A stretch of 64,000 bases of DNA from Eucalyptus grandis (GCF_016545825.1 NC_052622.1:12157001-12221000); one strand, 5' to 3'. Positions 36,649 to 49,500 are shown, counted from the stretch's first letter. Translations and numbers: made by a program. Notes: generated by a model from the letters alone, not told the origin.

Positions 36649-38889
36649 TTAATCATCCTCACAGTAACAATAACAAAAGCAAAAAAATATATTGTTGTAT
36701 ACAGGGAAACAAATAGGTGCACCTAGGATCCATATTCTGTCCATAATAAAGTCAAAAACCGAAAACCAGAATTCGACGATAGATACTGCTCTATAGTAAA
36801 AGACCACAATAGACATAGTAGTCTTGGAGAATGGGAATATCAAGGCCACTAAAACCACCACGACTATCATGAGGTAAAGGACTCCGACGGATAGAACAAG
36901 GCTCTCAAGCCAAATGAGTTTGCTCACTGCTACGGTTACAGCCGCAAAAAAAGCCACTGACATGCCGGTGAGAGCCATCAACAATAATGGTCCAGCTAAG
37001 TGGTAAGCTAGTTCTGCAATGTAGAAATCTCTATTGAGACAGAGGAGGACTACAACTGCAAGAATGGAGCTGTACATGGCTAACATATTGGCAATTATGA
37101 AAACCCGAAACATTCTGTAGTGCAGCATGGTCGCCGTTCTGGGGTGTAGATCACTGGAAGCATTATATCCACCGGGCAAAGTTAAGCCCGCAGTGAACGT
37201 GATGGAGGCCACAAGCGTGGCCACTAGCAACAATGTATTGACCTGCTCCTTGATCCATTTGGCGAGAGATGATTTGCTTGCTCCAGAACCCTGTTCTCTT
37301 GGCGACACAACGTCTTGACCTTCGCTTCGTGGCACACCAGCGACAATCAAAATCGCACGTCCTAGTAACTGCAAATGTCAAATCAGAGAATTAATTATCA
37401 ATCCTGAGCGCATTAAATTCAGTTAAAAGTAAACACAGCCTGCAACCAAAATTACACTACCGCTGAATTTCTCGTCGACAAGCTTCTGGATTCCATGGCC
37501 ACATCTAGGGCGGTCAACCCACCTTTGTTCTCAAGCTGCAAGTCGATTCTTTTGTCCTTCGTCAACAAGCGCATAACTTTGCAATGGTTGCGCATCGATG
37601 CCAAATGGAGGGGTGTCTTCCCATCGTCATCTTTCGAATTCACCAGCTTCTCCAACCGATCGGGCCCTCCATAATATTTTAATACCCACTGGACCGTATA
37701 AGTGATCCCGGCTTCGGCTGCAACGTGAAGAATATTCTGACCCCTTTTGTTTTTTTATCTCTGCCAGGTCAGGACACGTGTGATCCATTAACAGTTTGAG
37801 GCCCGCGAAGTAGGGACGTTTGCTAGCGACATGAATCGGGTAGGAGCCGTCATTGTCCTTTTGGAGGGCGAGATAAGGGAATTTCCTCAGCAGGAGCTCC
37901 ATTGCCTCAAACTCTCCAACCGATGCTGCCCACTGCAGTGGCGTCCACCCATTTTCATCGGACTCGGGGAGTAACTTCGGAAGCCGATATATAATTTCTT
38001 TCAACATACCTGACGTTATAGGTCGGGTGATAGCACTTTTTAGGTTGGGTGCAATTAACTAATTAAATAATTATTGCCGTTAGCTGCCGCAGAGTTATAT
38101 GCTTTTTGACCAAATGCTATTATCACGCTTTTCTCCAAATTGGACGAATGTGATTTTTTAAAAACAGCAAAAAGCAGTGCAGTTTACTTACATATATGCA
38201 TTTATTGACTAGAATTACACGTAAAAGTATCCATTACCTGTTTTCCCTGGTTGAATTGCGGCCAAAACTGGTGACATGCCCTGTATCTTGACTGCGTAAG
38301 CTTCATCTCAAGCGGATTCTTGCAAGAGAAGCTGGAGAATTTCCCAGACCGCTCCCTTGCGATTTTTCCAGTCCGACAACTTGCAGTTTTCAACTGCCAA
38401 ATACAATGGAGATTTACTATCCTTGTTTTTCCAGTATATAATTTCTGAGTCTCTTCTCAGGCGAATCAGCATTCTTGCTGCGTTGAACATTCCATGTTGA
38501 ACAGCAACATGGAGCGGAGTATCCTCCGCAGAGTTTTTCCGAGTCACAAGGTAAGGGTAATGAAAGAGAATGAGCTCCCTGACATCTTCTCTCCCACAGC
38601 TTGCTACTACATGAAGCAATGAATTCCTGGAGGAGGTGACTTGGTCGAAGATTAGTGACAAAGCTAGTTTCCTCGACTGAGACACCTTTTCTAATGCATC
38701 GACGAATTTATCAATGTCCTCTTCTTCCGCAGCTTCATATAGGTCATGATCCATAATTTTGTTCAGATCACCTTCTCCAAAAGGTTGTTGCTTATCTGGA
38801 GTTGAGAGGTTTCTCATCTTCAGATCTTCAAGCCTTCCATGTCGCATTGCCCATATTGCACTCCCGTCGATGCTTATAGTGTGCTCCAT
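36649..38889 (-). pseudogene. Ankyrin-PGG (ACD6-like) gene copy 1, nonsense and frameshift
   Basis: Three minus-strand exons with GT-AG borders: 38889-38238, 38009-37461 and 37368-36649. Exon 1 carries ankyrin repeats (SSRNSLLHVVASCGREDVRE, SAEDTPLHVAVQHGMFNAAR, DSKSPLYLAVENCKL). Exon 2 carries more (GWTPLQWAASVGEFEAMELL, NDGSYPIHVAS, DDGKTPLHLASMRNHCKVMR). Exon 3 carries the PGG domain (LVATLVASITFTAGLTLPGG) and about four hydrophobic segments. Two disabling changes are visible against the intact paralogue at 57.3 kb. TGA at 38310-38308 replaces CGA after LLLQESA. A +1 shift at an A7 run (37750-37756) moves the frame before QNILHVAAEAG. The C-terminus after the last membrane segment also differs and is about 28 codons longer. 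Splice sites, TATA box and most of the frame are intact, so inactivation looks recent; either lesion could be an assembly error. Confidence 0.82.
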
Positions 38890-38985
38890 TTAGACTGCGG
38901 GAGTCTTTCCTGAAGCAAACAAGCAAGGAACGGAGGGAAACGATGGAAATGGGGACAGAGTAAACAAGCAAGCAAAGAGCACTCA

Positions 38986-38993
38986 CTCTTATA
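38986..38993 (-). promoter_or_regulatory. TATA box of ankyrin-PGG copy 1
   Basis: TATAAGAG on the minus strand, about 97 bp upstream of the ATG at 38889. It sits in the position equivalent to TATAAAAG upstream of the paralogue at 59476, with the shared context 'gagtgctct' downstream. Confidence 0.5.
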
Positions 38994-38994
38994 A

Positions 38995-39900
38995 AGGTCA
39001 AGTTTTCACATCAACCCAACTCCAGATGCCACTCACCTCAGACAATGTCATTGATTTTAGACCCGATTGTCAATTAGCATCAGCCCAAGAAGTTATTATG
39101 TAGACTTTACTCGATGTTCGGGGAAAAAAAAAGACTTTACCCAATGTCAATTGTATATTAAAAAATTGTGAGATCCACAATGTCTAAAGCACACAAGTTT
39201 CGATATAATTTCTATACTATGAATGATTTTATCCATTCCATCGTTGATCTATCCACATAGTCATTGACCAATCTCAAATAATATCAAGCCAATCCTAGAA
39301 AGGGACTTTTACACTGGATTTGGAGTTGATCAATTAAGAAAAATTAACCACCAAACAAAAGAATTCAAATTAATGATAAAATTTGAAAAGCTATAGGATT
39401 GCTTTTTCCAATCTATATTTCTCGTCTTCGATGATCTCGCCCTTCATGTGATCTCTTGGATAAATCTATTACCTATTGATCAGTCTCAACTCTTAAATAA
39501 CTCAGTTTTGTCATTTTCTTCCGACAGTTTGTACCCTCTTTCCTAAGATTTTGATTCAGTCTAAATTGTCAACGTAACATGATTTTGTCTTTTTCTTCAG
39601 TTTTTTTTCTTTAATCTTTTTCTTCAATTTGATAGTCGGTAGGAGCACTGTACTGTCCAGCTACTAATCTACCAACTTTTGCCATTCTAACGAATTCACT
39701 ATTTATAAATTTACATGACAGCTGTTATTTTGAAGCAATATACTTTGATAAAATTCAATACGGGGGAATATTCCAAAAGAAAAAAAAAAGAATATTGAGC
39801 AGCACGTGTAAGGACATGCTTTGCGGCCTTTGCCTCTCATGTCCTCCTGATAAAACCCCAAAAAAGGATCATAAACCGTACACGCATGAAGTGGAAGAGG
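38995..39900. repeat. Upstream flank of ankyrin copy 1, duplicated near window end
   Basis: Colinear with about 62815-63580: 'gacaatgtcattgatt.tag' (39044/62860), 'ttatgtagacttta' (39094), 'atttctatact' (39210), 'tgatctctt' (39451), 'gtaggagcactgtactgtcc' (39639; 'gtaggagcaccgtactgtcc' at 63387) and 'ttacatgacagct' (39710/63459). No gene is present in either copy. Confidence 0.78.
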
Positions 39901-39949
39901 CCATAGAGAAATTATAAAAGCTTGTAAATGCTACGGAGTTTTAAAATGC

Positions 39950-41835
39950 GCCTGCCAAAAACCATAAATAACTTTAAGGAAAAAACCATCAAAAATCTCA
40001 AACTTTGCTCAAAATGATAAATTTACCATAAACTTTTTTTTTGTGACATAAAAATTTCCAAACTTTACTAGCTGTGACAAATTTACCTCAAACTTTTTTT
40101 CGTGACACAAAAAACTCTAAACTTGTATCAGTGTGACACATTTATCCTAACTTATAAGGCGTTTTCGTCTTTTACTTTGTTTTTTTTTTTTTTTCTTCTT
40201 CCCTCTTCCCTCCACCGGCCATGGCGGATGGAAGCCGGACTCAGATGAGGGTTGCCCTTGTTAGCGTCGAGCGAGAGGTGCTAGATCTGGCGAGGGCAAC
40301 CCTCACTCGACGTAGGGGAGGGCGGCCCTCGTTGGTGTCAGGCAAGGACGGCCCTCGCCAAATTTGGCGAGGGCAACCCCCTCCTAATGTAGGTGAGGGT
40401 GGCCCTTATCAGCGTCGGGCGAGGACGGCCCTCGTCAGCATCGAGCGAGGACCTATGAAGCACGGACACGTTGCTCGTGCTTCTGTGTCGTGTCCGACAC
40501 GTGTCGGAGTGTGTCGAACACGTGGACACGCTCGGAAACGGTCGGACACGCGGTCAACTTTTCTCAACACGCGTGTCAACACGTGTCCGGAAGACTCCGG
40601 GTGGAGGCAAGGGAGGGGGGGAGTAGAGGCCGCAAGCGACGGAGACGGCCAGAGAGAGGAAGAGAAGAGGAAGGGATCGGGGCCCGAGGGGGTGGGTGCC
40701 GAGCGGCGGCGGCGGCGGCGGCAGCAACGGCATCTCCTCCTCCTCGGCATCGCGTCTGCTCCATCGTCGGAAGCTGAGAAACGATACGAGGTGCGAAAGA
40801 GGGGAGCAAGGTCTATTGTCTGCGTGTTTGTCCTGGTCCGGTGTTTTTTGTCCGAGCAATAGAAGGAGGAGGAAAAAGAGGGTCGCTAGGGTTTGTGATA
40901 AGGGAATAAAAAATAATAAAAAGAGGGGGACGATGGCGTGTCTTTTGAGTTTTGGGGGAGGGGAGTGAGGCCGACAGCCTATCTGTCAGTGGTTTTGGGA
41001 GGGAAAAAAGTAAAATAAGTTTGGGGTGGAGGGAAATGGACAAAGGAAAGAATGAGTGGATTTGGGAATTTTTTTTTATAGAAAAATTAAATAAATGAAA
41101 TTGAAAAATAATTTCGAAAAGTAAAAGTATTGAATTTTGAATAATGATAAATTTTGATCATTCTAAAAAATCATGAATATATTTAAATAAATTGATTCTA
41201 ATTTTTTATTAATTATTAGTTTTATCAATAACTTTTGTTAAAATTAAAAACATGTTTCGCATTAATTATGAATATATCTTTTGAATTTCAAATGAATTGA
41301 TTTATTAATATTATTAGTGTAAATTTATTATAGGCTTTTTTTAATTAATTAATTAATTAATTAATTAATTATGAATTTGAATCAAATTAATTTTAATATT
41401 CATTTAATATTCAATGTGTCGCAACGTGTCGGAATTCTCTATTTTTTAGAAATGACGTGTCGGCATGTCGTGTCGTGTCGCGTGACGGTGCTACATAGGA
41501 GAGGATAGGCCTCGTCGGCATTGGGCGAGGGCCGTCCTTGCGATTTGGCCTAGGTGAAGGCCTCCCTTGCTGGATTTGGTGAGGGTTGTCCTCGGTTTGG
41601 CTAGCAAGGGCCACTCTCGCCTGAGTCATGGCCATGGCGGAGGGAAGAGAGAAGAAGAAAACATAAAAAAAAAAAAATAAGACGAAAATGCCCTTGGTGG
41701 GGAAAATGTGTCACGGTTAGTAAAATTTGGGGTTTTTCATGTTACAAAAGAAGTTTTGGGAAAATTTGTCACTTTTGGTAAAGTTTGGATTTTTTTTTTT
41801 TTTTCGTGACTTTTTCCCTAACTTTAAACTATACG
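39950..41835. mobile_element. Inverted-repeat DNA element (MULE/foldback-like), nested content
   Basis: The left end (about 39960-40260) carries 'ccaaactttacta', 'gtgacaaattta', 'ggcgttttcgtctt' and 'cttcttccctcttccctcc' followed by 'catggcggatgg'. The reverse complement of about 41500-41835 carries the same words in the same order ('ccaaactttac', 'gtgacaaatttt', 'gcattttcgtctta', 'cttctctcttccctcc', 'catggccatg'). The arms are therefore long inverted repeats of 300 bp or more. Between them lies GC-rich DNA and, at about 40455-41500, a second inverted-repeat pair rich in 'gtgtccgacacg' and 'cgtgtcgg' words, which looks like a nested element. The 213-codon plus ORF (40221-40862) is low complexity and no transposase is recognised, so the element is non-autonomous. 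Exact ends and target duplication were not resolved. Confidence 0.6.
41341..41371. repeat. (TTAA/ATTA)n microsatellite
   Basis: A perfect run of 'taat' tetranucleotide repeats, about 30 bp, within the nested element. Confidence 0.95.
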
Positions 41836-42182
41836 CACTATAACACATTTATCTTAAACTTTTTCATGGCACAAAAAATTTCAAACTTGTATATGCATGA
41901 TACAATTACCCTTCGTCAAAATTCTATCAATGAAAACTGTTAATAATCTATCTACAAGGATCTTAGAAAGCAAATAATATTGACATGGCGCTCACATAAT
42001 TCAAGAGAAATAAAATTTATGTTATTTTGACTGCAAAATCATCACAAAATCTTAAATTTGGAGTTTTTATGTTATTAGAAAAAGTTTAGGAAGTAGACAT
42101 ATCTTGAAATTTTTGATATCATAAAAAAAGTTCAAGGTAAATATGTTTGATGTAATTTGAAGTTTTTTATTTTTTTTCCCTC
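41800..42182. mobile_element. Small MITE-like element of the same inverted-repeat family
   Basis: The left end ('ccctaactttaaac', 'acacatttatcttaaacttt', 'atttcaaactt') is mirrored in the reverse complement of the right end ('gagggaaaaaaaata', 'aaatatttaccttgaactt'-like words, 'aaatttcaaga'). Size is about 380 bp with no ORF. It abuts the larger element at 39.95-41.83 kb. Boundaries are approximate. Confidence 0.4.
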
Positions 42183-42199
42183 AAATATTTTTACAAACA

Positions 42200-44172
42200 A
42201 TATGATAAGCCCGTGCTATGCAGCTCGCACGGGAATAAGTCAAACTACGTTTAGAATATTAGCAAAACGTCGGTCTCATTTATCAGTTTATGGAGAACAG
42301 ATTCGCATAAATAGAAATATTTCTAGATTCAGTTTAACGTGCGTAAATGTTTTTTCTGCCTTTTTTTTTTTTTTCTTTTCAACTAGTTATCTTACTCCTC
42401 TGGTGATCAACAACTAACGTGCTGATCTATTGATTGATAAATCAACTAACTAATGTAATTAATTTGTCCCGTCCTTATAGCCAGCTATTCACCGAATATT
42501 TCATCGTCCATTTTCTCAAGGAACTCTTCTTTATTTTTATTTTTTTCTTCTCTGATGTTTTGAGCATGTGACTCTTCTTTTTGATCGGGTACTCATGAGT
42601 TGCCATAACTTAGTATTATGAGGAAGATGCGAATTATTAAATCAAAATATCTCTGAGCAAATGCAATTGTATAGGATGTTTCTTGTTATGTATAATTAAT
42701 GCATTGAAAATAAAAACATTTTCTTAATAAATGTCTCCAAGGTACTCATTAATAAGACCTTTATAAATATGTAAATATATAGTTACCATAGACATGAAGG
42801 AAAATTATCCGAAAGATCCTAAACTATTATATGACAATTAATTCATTATTAAACATTTCAATTTTGCTAATTTAATTTGACGCAAAATGGTTCAGTCATT
42901 GTAAATGGTATCAAAGCATGACCTCACCCAATATATGTGTGGTTCATGGACGGACTAGGCCCACACGAGATACTACGGGGGTAGAGAGTGCTCATCCGAG
43001 CAAAGGGTTCGAATAGTGTGACTTTTGGCAAACTTTTAAAAATGATGAAGGGTGTAGGAATTGAATAGTCTACATATTAAATAGCGAGATGATTCAAGCC
43101 TACTTTAATAAGGATGTGAGTTACTTAAATGGAGGAATTATGACATTCTAAATTCTGCATCCAAGGGGAGATGTTCAGTTGAGTGATATATAAGCTTATG
43201 TCCACCCTAAATATTGACTTACCTTGTGCAATTAATAGTACTCCTTTTCGGGAAGGACCCATGTGGAATGATCTGGTCATTACTAATTGATCAAGGACGA
43301 ACTTCTTTTGGTATTCTATTGAGTGCACCAAGTAACTTATAGTATTTCCTTGAATGCAAAAATAAGGGACCGTTGATCAGGATCAAGAAGATGCCTAAAT
43401 CTGTAAGTTTAATTAAAGACCAAACTTCCCATTAGACGATTCAGTTTTATATATACTAGTTTATTAAAAATTTTCATTTGCTTTATATCAGTGGCAGCCT
43501 TGATTTTTTGTCCTTTCATGTACCTTTTCTGTTTCATTGGAATCGATTTATTACAAAAGGGATTTTTCATTGGGAGTGAGACAAACATACCTCACCCAAA
43601 ATAAATAAATAAAAAATTAGAGCGGGGATATGCAATCCTTCAAAATACATATAATGATAGAAAGATTGGAAAATAAAATTTACCTAATCACAAGAATTTA
43701 GGCCTTTGTTTGGTTTAAATACAAGCAATCCCTTCAATATCTCAAATTCTGTTGATTTTGGTTCTCAAAGTTGCATTTGATCGGATACAATATGGAAAAA
43801 GAGTTTTTACCCTTGATTGACATCACTACTCCTGAGAGAAAGACATGAATTGCACTTGACTATTGTGTAAAAAGCAAACCTACTCCCTCTAAGATGCTTA
43901 TCTGGCCCGATCTTTGTAGTCATGGCCGAAGTGATGCCATCTTTCGAGTTATTAAATTACATTATTACATTATCATTAGACAGAAGCAACTGAAAAAAAA
44001 AAATTAAAAATTGGCCGGGGGACTAATTTGAGAGCTCCTTTTTTTGTTGTTTTCTTTTTCTGTGGAGACCTCTGACCTGGCTCAAGATAATTTAGCAAAA
44101 ATATCTTCCGAACGAGGTGGGCCGTGCTGAAGACCAATCGGGCTGATCTCTGCATTGACCTTTATTCTAGTG
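42200..44172. other. Intergenic DNA, no gene recognised
   Basis: AT-rich with short ORFs only. The last part (about 44055-44150, 'gagacctctgacctggctca' onward) matches the window end at 63925-64000, so the LTR retrotransposon that starts at 44178 inserted into the duplicated block. Confidence 0.5.
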
Positions 44173-44177
44173 AGACC

Positions 44178-46495
44178 TGTTGACACCTAAATTTTCCCAT
44201 TTTTATTTAGGATTTAATTGTCTACAGAACTAGGAATTAGTTGCTAAAAAAAAAATCCAAAAAAATTGTCATAAAAGAAAACAAAAAATGCTTAAGGGGT
44301 TGAGTTGGGCCTGATCTGGCCTAGGCCCGGCCTAGCTTCCTTTCCCCTCCAGCCCACGCCTGGCTGTCTTCCTCCTTTGCACGCGGACCTGCAAAAGAGA
44401 AGAGAAACAGAGGCAGCAGGGGGGGCAGGAGGAGAGGGAACGGAGTGAGCTCGAAAGAGAGCACAGAGAACGGGAGAGAGGGGGAGTTGGAAGGAAGAAC
44501 AAAAAAAAAACACAGAGGGAGAGAGAGAAATCAGGTCGAGGAAGAATCCGAGAAGGGAGGCCTCGTCACCTCAACCCGAGCTCTTTCGAGCCGCCGCTCC
44601 TAGTCCTCTCGCCGTGCCGCCACCGCTCTTGCAACCAGCTTCGTCGCTGACGCCGCAGCGACCACTGGAGAAGCCGAGCAGCTCGTCGCGAAAGCTACTT
44701 GCAAATCTGTCCAGCGGCGACACCGCCGCCGCCGGCCATTCGCAACGCCAAAGAACCCGCGGCCGGCGCCGTTGCTGCCCGAACAAACCAGATCCGAGGG
44801 AAGAGGGCAGCGGCGCGCTACCCGACGCCGTCCGAGCCGCCGCCCTCCGCACGCCATCCCAACAAACGCCTCGCCGGCCACCACTACGCCGTGCCTCCGC
44901 CTCGCCCAGATCTGCCGGCCACGCCTCTGCCCAGATCTACCATGCCGAAGCGCGACCCCGCTGCACCTCCATCGTCCGTGAGTGTCGACGCTGCTGCTTC
45001 TACTCTGCCGGTCCGCACCTCCTCCGTCGCTCGTGCCGCGACAGCACCGCTGTCGTCACCTTCCCACTCGAGCGCCCCAACAATGCCAGAGATCGAGCGC
45101 TCTTCGCTCCACCACTGAGCGAGCCCTGCACCGGCTCGCGCCTCCTCTGCTGCTCGTGCCGCGCCACCACCGGGATTCCCCTCGCCCGCGAGCTCATACC
45201 GTCCCCTGACGCCAGCAGATCTGAACCGGTCGCGACGCCGCGACCGCCCTGCAGCAGCCGAGCTCCTGTTCGCCGACCCCGACGTCGTCACCGCCCCTCG
45301 CCGAACCACCGCCTCCCTGCCTGCTGCTCCGCCCGTGCCGCTCGGACCAGCGACCCGACGCCGCTGCTCGCCCTCCTCGCCGCTTCAACCTGACGCCGTT
45401 CGAGCCAAGCTGCCGCCGTTGCCGTTTGACCAATGCTGACCGTCGCCGAACCGCCGCCGCCTTCTTGCTGCTGCTGCCGCCGTCCGCCGCCCACCGCGTC
45501 TCCGCCGCCGAGACGCCGACGTGCGAAGAAACCCTAGGGTTTCAGCCACGAAACGGGTCACGCCGGGTCGGACCGGAGCCTCCAATCGGGTAGGGTTTTG
45601 GGCGAATTTGGGCTGTTTTTACTTATGGTTTTTTTGGGCTTGGGCTGGTTTAGTATAGGCTGGAGGGCCTGCTTGCTTTTAAAAAGGGAGGAAGGAGACT
45701 TCTTGGGCTGGGCCCAAGCTTCGGGCCCACTTGGGCCTGTCGGACCGAACTCGGACCGGACCCGATCAACGTCGACCGGGCCGAACCCGAGCGGGTTGGA
45801 CCGGCCCGGTCCCAAAATTTATTTTATTATTTTTTAAAAAAAAATTTCGAAAATTCAAAAATTTTAAAAATTAAAAAAATTAATTAAAAAAATTAAAAAT
45901 TAAAAAAAATTAAAAAAATTAAAAATTTCGAAAATCCAAAAATGATGGGGTTTGATTAGGACTTTGCTATGTATTGCCATTTTAGCATAATTAGACTTTT
46001 ATGTGTTGTATATTGATTATGTTGCATGTTTAATTTGCATATTTAATTATGTTTGATTGCATGTGTTTAATCTTTATTGCAATTAGGATCTTGGTAGTTA
46101 TGATTATTACTTTAATGATTGTGCGCATGCATGATCACCTCACATGTTAGTGGATAAATATAAAATCAATCCAAATTGCCTGGCAAAAATCATTTTGTTA
46201 AAATGAACAAGATTAGGTACCGAAAGGGCACTAATTTGTTAATTAGTGTAATCAAGTCCCCGAACTAAATTCTCTGGTTGCGTAGGAAGTGAGGCACGCT
46301 CCCATGCCTCACTTGGTTTCTAGCCGACCCCAATAGGCTAGTGACGACTCCTTTTATGCAAAATTTCTTAAGAATATTCCAACGTCACGCGGGGTATGGG
46401 CTTGGGAGAGCCCGCGCCTAATCATTGGCCTTAAGCCCGTCCTTTGGGCAATACCCCTAAACCTGTTCCCTCCCCCCGAGGGGTAGGTCGCGACA
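44178..46495 (+). repeat. 5' LTR
   Basis: TG...CA bounded. It has an AT-rich lead, a GA-rich stretch, a GC-rich stretch (about 44560-45560) with a palindromic telobox at 45529-45542, then an A/T-rich U5-like part with 'aaaagggcactaattt'-type sequence and 'ggggtaggtcgcgaca' at the end. The 259-codon plus ORF (44614-45393) is Pro/Ala/Arg/Ser-rich and its frame is broken in the 3' LTR, so it is not a gene. Confidence 0.9.
45529..45542. promoter_or_regulatory. Palindromic telobox in 5' LTR
   Basis: AAACCCTAGGGTTT, a back-to-back pair of the plant telobox AAACCCTA; the same palindrome is at 54550-54563 in the 3' LTR. Teloboxes are known near transcription starts of growth- and translation-related plant genes and can bind TRB-type proteins. 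Whether it acts here is inference. Confidence 0.45.
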
Positions 46496-46498
46496 ACT

Positions 46499-46516
46499 TG
46501 GCGACTCCACTGGGGA
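46499..46516 (+). other. Primer-binding site
   Basis: TGGCGACTCCACTGGGGA begins 3 bases after the 5' LTR ends. It starts TGG, as expected for complementarity to a tRNA 3' CCA end. From memory it resembles the tRNA-Arg-type PBS of Tat/Ogre elements; this was not verified. Confidence 0.65.
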
Positions 46517-46519
46517 CTT

Positions 46520-49500
46520 GGTTTTAAACCTTAGAGGACTTAAACCAAAATTAATCTTGTTCAAAAGTATTTTTGTTTGGCAGCGAGGATTCCAGGTATG
46601 CCCCTAACATTGTAGGTGTTAAATGTTCTTACAGAATGGGAGGTATAAGGGGAAGTGTTTGCTCACCTTTGTCTTGCAGGGAGGTGTAGGAATGTATGGT
46701 TTATTTTTATGTATGGAGTGTTGTTTGCCTATCAATTGTTGTGCAAGTATTCTTTGCATTGCACTACACCATGGCACACACAACCTGCCGCCGGACCCGG
46801 GCCGCATAGGAGCACTTAGGATGGTGTTGAGGTGGATACCACTCCGACTACAATCGCGTAGTACGAGTCGCCCACCTTAACCCCGAAATTTCTTTCTTCA
46901 CGTCAAAGGTACCCACCCCGGTGCGCAACCGTGCGACATGGGTCGGTTCTTTGACGGCCGGAGTCATGGGTAACCCGACCCAGCCACGACCTTGTTGGTT
47001 CAGTCCGGTGATCCCATGGCTCCATTTTGGGCCGTATAGAGTAGAAATCGAACCACATTTCATGTGCATGTCTATGTAATTTTGAAAAAAAAAAGCATCA
47101 GACAAAGGTCGGCACCCATTGTAAGTATCATTTCCCTTTTTATTTGCTTATTTTGTATTGCTTTTTCATCTTGAAATTTGCGGAAATCAATCGAATGCCC
47201 TCGGTGATGCAAGCTTATGATTGAAAAATTGACAATCACTTTTGACAAGTGAGCATCTGAATGCAAGTTCTAAACATTTTGATTTGGCCATGTTGAACAC
47301 ATGGTTCTGTTTAAATTTCTAGTTATGGGCTCAAAATCATTTCGAAATAAAGAAAGAAAAAAAAAAACTTTCAAGTTGTGATTATATTGGGACACAAAAA
47401 TTGAAATTGCAGTTTTTATGAAATTTTCTCATTCTCGCATTTTGGGACTATAATGCAAATCATTTTGTGTACAAATTCCTCAAAATAAAAATCACTCTAA
47501 TTTTCTATGAGTAAAATCACAAATCAATTTTTCAAAAATCAATGACACTTTTGCATACGAAACTTTTGGAATAAAAGTGGACATTCGATTGATGGCCGTG
47601 GATTGATAATTTTAATGATGTTTTCTCTTATGATAAAATCTTGGCGAAATACTAAAATCCCGTAATAAGGATTGTGGGGCATGTATCGTCGCCTCGATTT
47701 TATTATAAGAAGCGACGTCATTAAAATATCATTTTCTCTTATTCACATATTGACATTGTCATCTTTTTGCAGGTTATGCGCGATGCTCTTTGACATTCTC
47801 ATGGTGACCATTCAAGGACGTGAATTCTAGAGCTAGGACAAGAGTTGTTTTTTACTTTCATCTGTAAAAGAGTCTCTTGTATTTTATCAGTCTTTATTCT
47901 TGTTAAGAAACATGTTTTCCGTTTTAGGTTTTGATTTGCAAATCCAATTTATGCTCTTGTAAATTGTGCGACTCACATTTTTAATGATGGAATTCGAAAA
48001 TCATCATTTAAAAAAAAAAAAAAAAAAAGAGAGCAAATTTAGAAGTGTTTTAAGTGAACCTATACATTTACCTTCCAAAATGAATCTCAAGAAAAATTTG
48101 TTTAATGCCCTCTCTTCATATAGTCATTTTCTTGGGCTCATCGAACTCAAGGAGCAAGCATGCGTCGAGGTTTCGTTGGCGCCAATTTTCTGTAAAAGCG
48201 GAACGAAGTCAAATTCCATTCTGAGAAGTTTTGTTATTCGCAAATGCCTTACGTGCCAAAATAACCCGTTGACCTCGTTCACTTTGCATGATGAGACAAA
48301 TGAAGGGAGTTGCCAAGTATCCAAAATGGGCGAATTCAAAGGAAGAGTAAACTGTATCGATTCCAGTTATTCATTTCTAATACCGTTTCTAACATAATTT
48401 TATTTTCATTGTCAAGAAGATATCAAGAGTGCCAAGTTTTGTAACGTTCCCAACAAACGCAATGGAGCACTTTTAAGTCTTGTTCATCTTAAACAAAAAG
48501 ATTCAAATGAAAGAAAGTGGGCAATATTGTCTATTCCTCCATGAGAGATACATTGGGATGTTGATCGCTTGACTCTGAAAAGGATGTATCTCGTTCCTAA
48601 ACTTGATTTCTCTTCAGCATAAAAAATGACATGTCCTTTTTCTTTGATACAGGACGGGTTCGAACATAACAAAGGATTGTCAAATGAAGAGTGGCAGAGC
48701 AATGTCTGATTTTTTCTCTCATCTCCCCAAAAAAAGTCTCTCATCTCAAATCCACAAACAAAGGTGATATAAAATAAAAAGGGTTCATCCCCCTTTCTTA
48801 CCGTGAAAAAAAAAAAAAAAGAAAGAAAGAAAAGAAAGGGTCGGCGCCTTCTACCAAGGAATCAGGAAAACATCAAACACTTAAGGGCAAATGCAAGGAA
48901 AGGGTATTGTTGAGTTGCCAAATATCCATGAAGGTGAATCCAAGAGATGTTAGCGTCAAAAGGATGAAAGCGAGTGAAGGGTAATAATGTATCGTTTCCA
49001 ACATTTCAATCCCTAAGGAGCTTTGCACTAACATATTCTTTTACATTCTTTACAGGATTATCGGGTCGCCATGCTGCAAGTAAGTACCCTTCTTCTCAGT
49101 CTTTTTTTTTTTTTTAAGTAAAAAAAAAAAGAGAAAAAAAGAGAATTTCCATTACAAAAGAGAACTTTTGGGCTTTCCTAGACAAAAAAAAAAAAGAATA
49201 ATAATTGAGAAAAAAAATTACAAACCTTTTGAACATCCTTTCTATCTCAAAATTGTTTTCTTGTCTTGTGGATTATTCATTTTGAATCAAAATTCCCTAT
49301 GGAGATTGATATACTCGAATGATCTCGGCAGAGTGAAATGGAAATGTTAACCATGCCAAACAAGAAGTGCTTAGGATGAAGAAAGGCAAGCTCATTTCCA
49401 AACACGTCCTTTAAACACTTTTGAGAGTTGAGCATTATTCAAACACTTTTGAGAGTTGAGTGAAAAGAAACCTTCTCTTAGGACAAATGATTCATTCGCA

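Noticed and set aside
40221..40862. 213-codon plus ORF between the inverted-repeat arms
   Set aside because: GC-rich, low-complexity, Arg/Gly/Ser-heavy, overlapped by long ORFs on the other strand, and with no transposase or other domain.
44614..45393. 259-codon Pro/Ala/Arg-rich ORF in the 5' LTR, and 246-275-codon ORFs in the 3' LTR
   Set aside because: Both lie in the same GC-rich LTR stretch but the frames do not correspond between LTRs, and several overlapping frames are open on both strands. This is typical of stop-poor GC-rich DNA.
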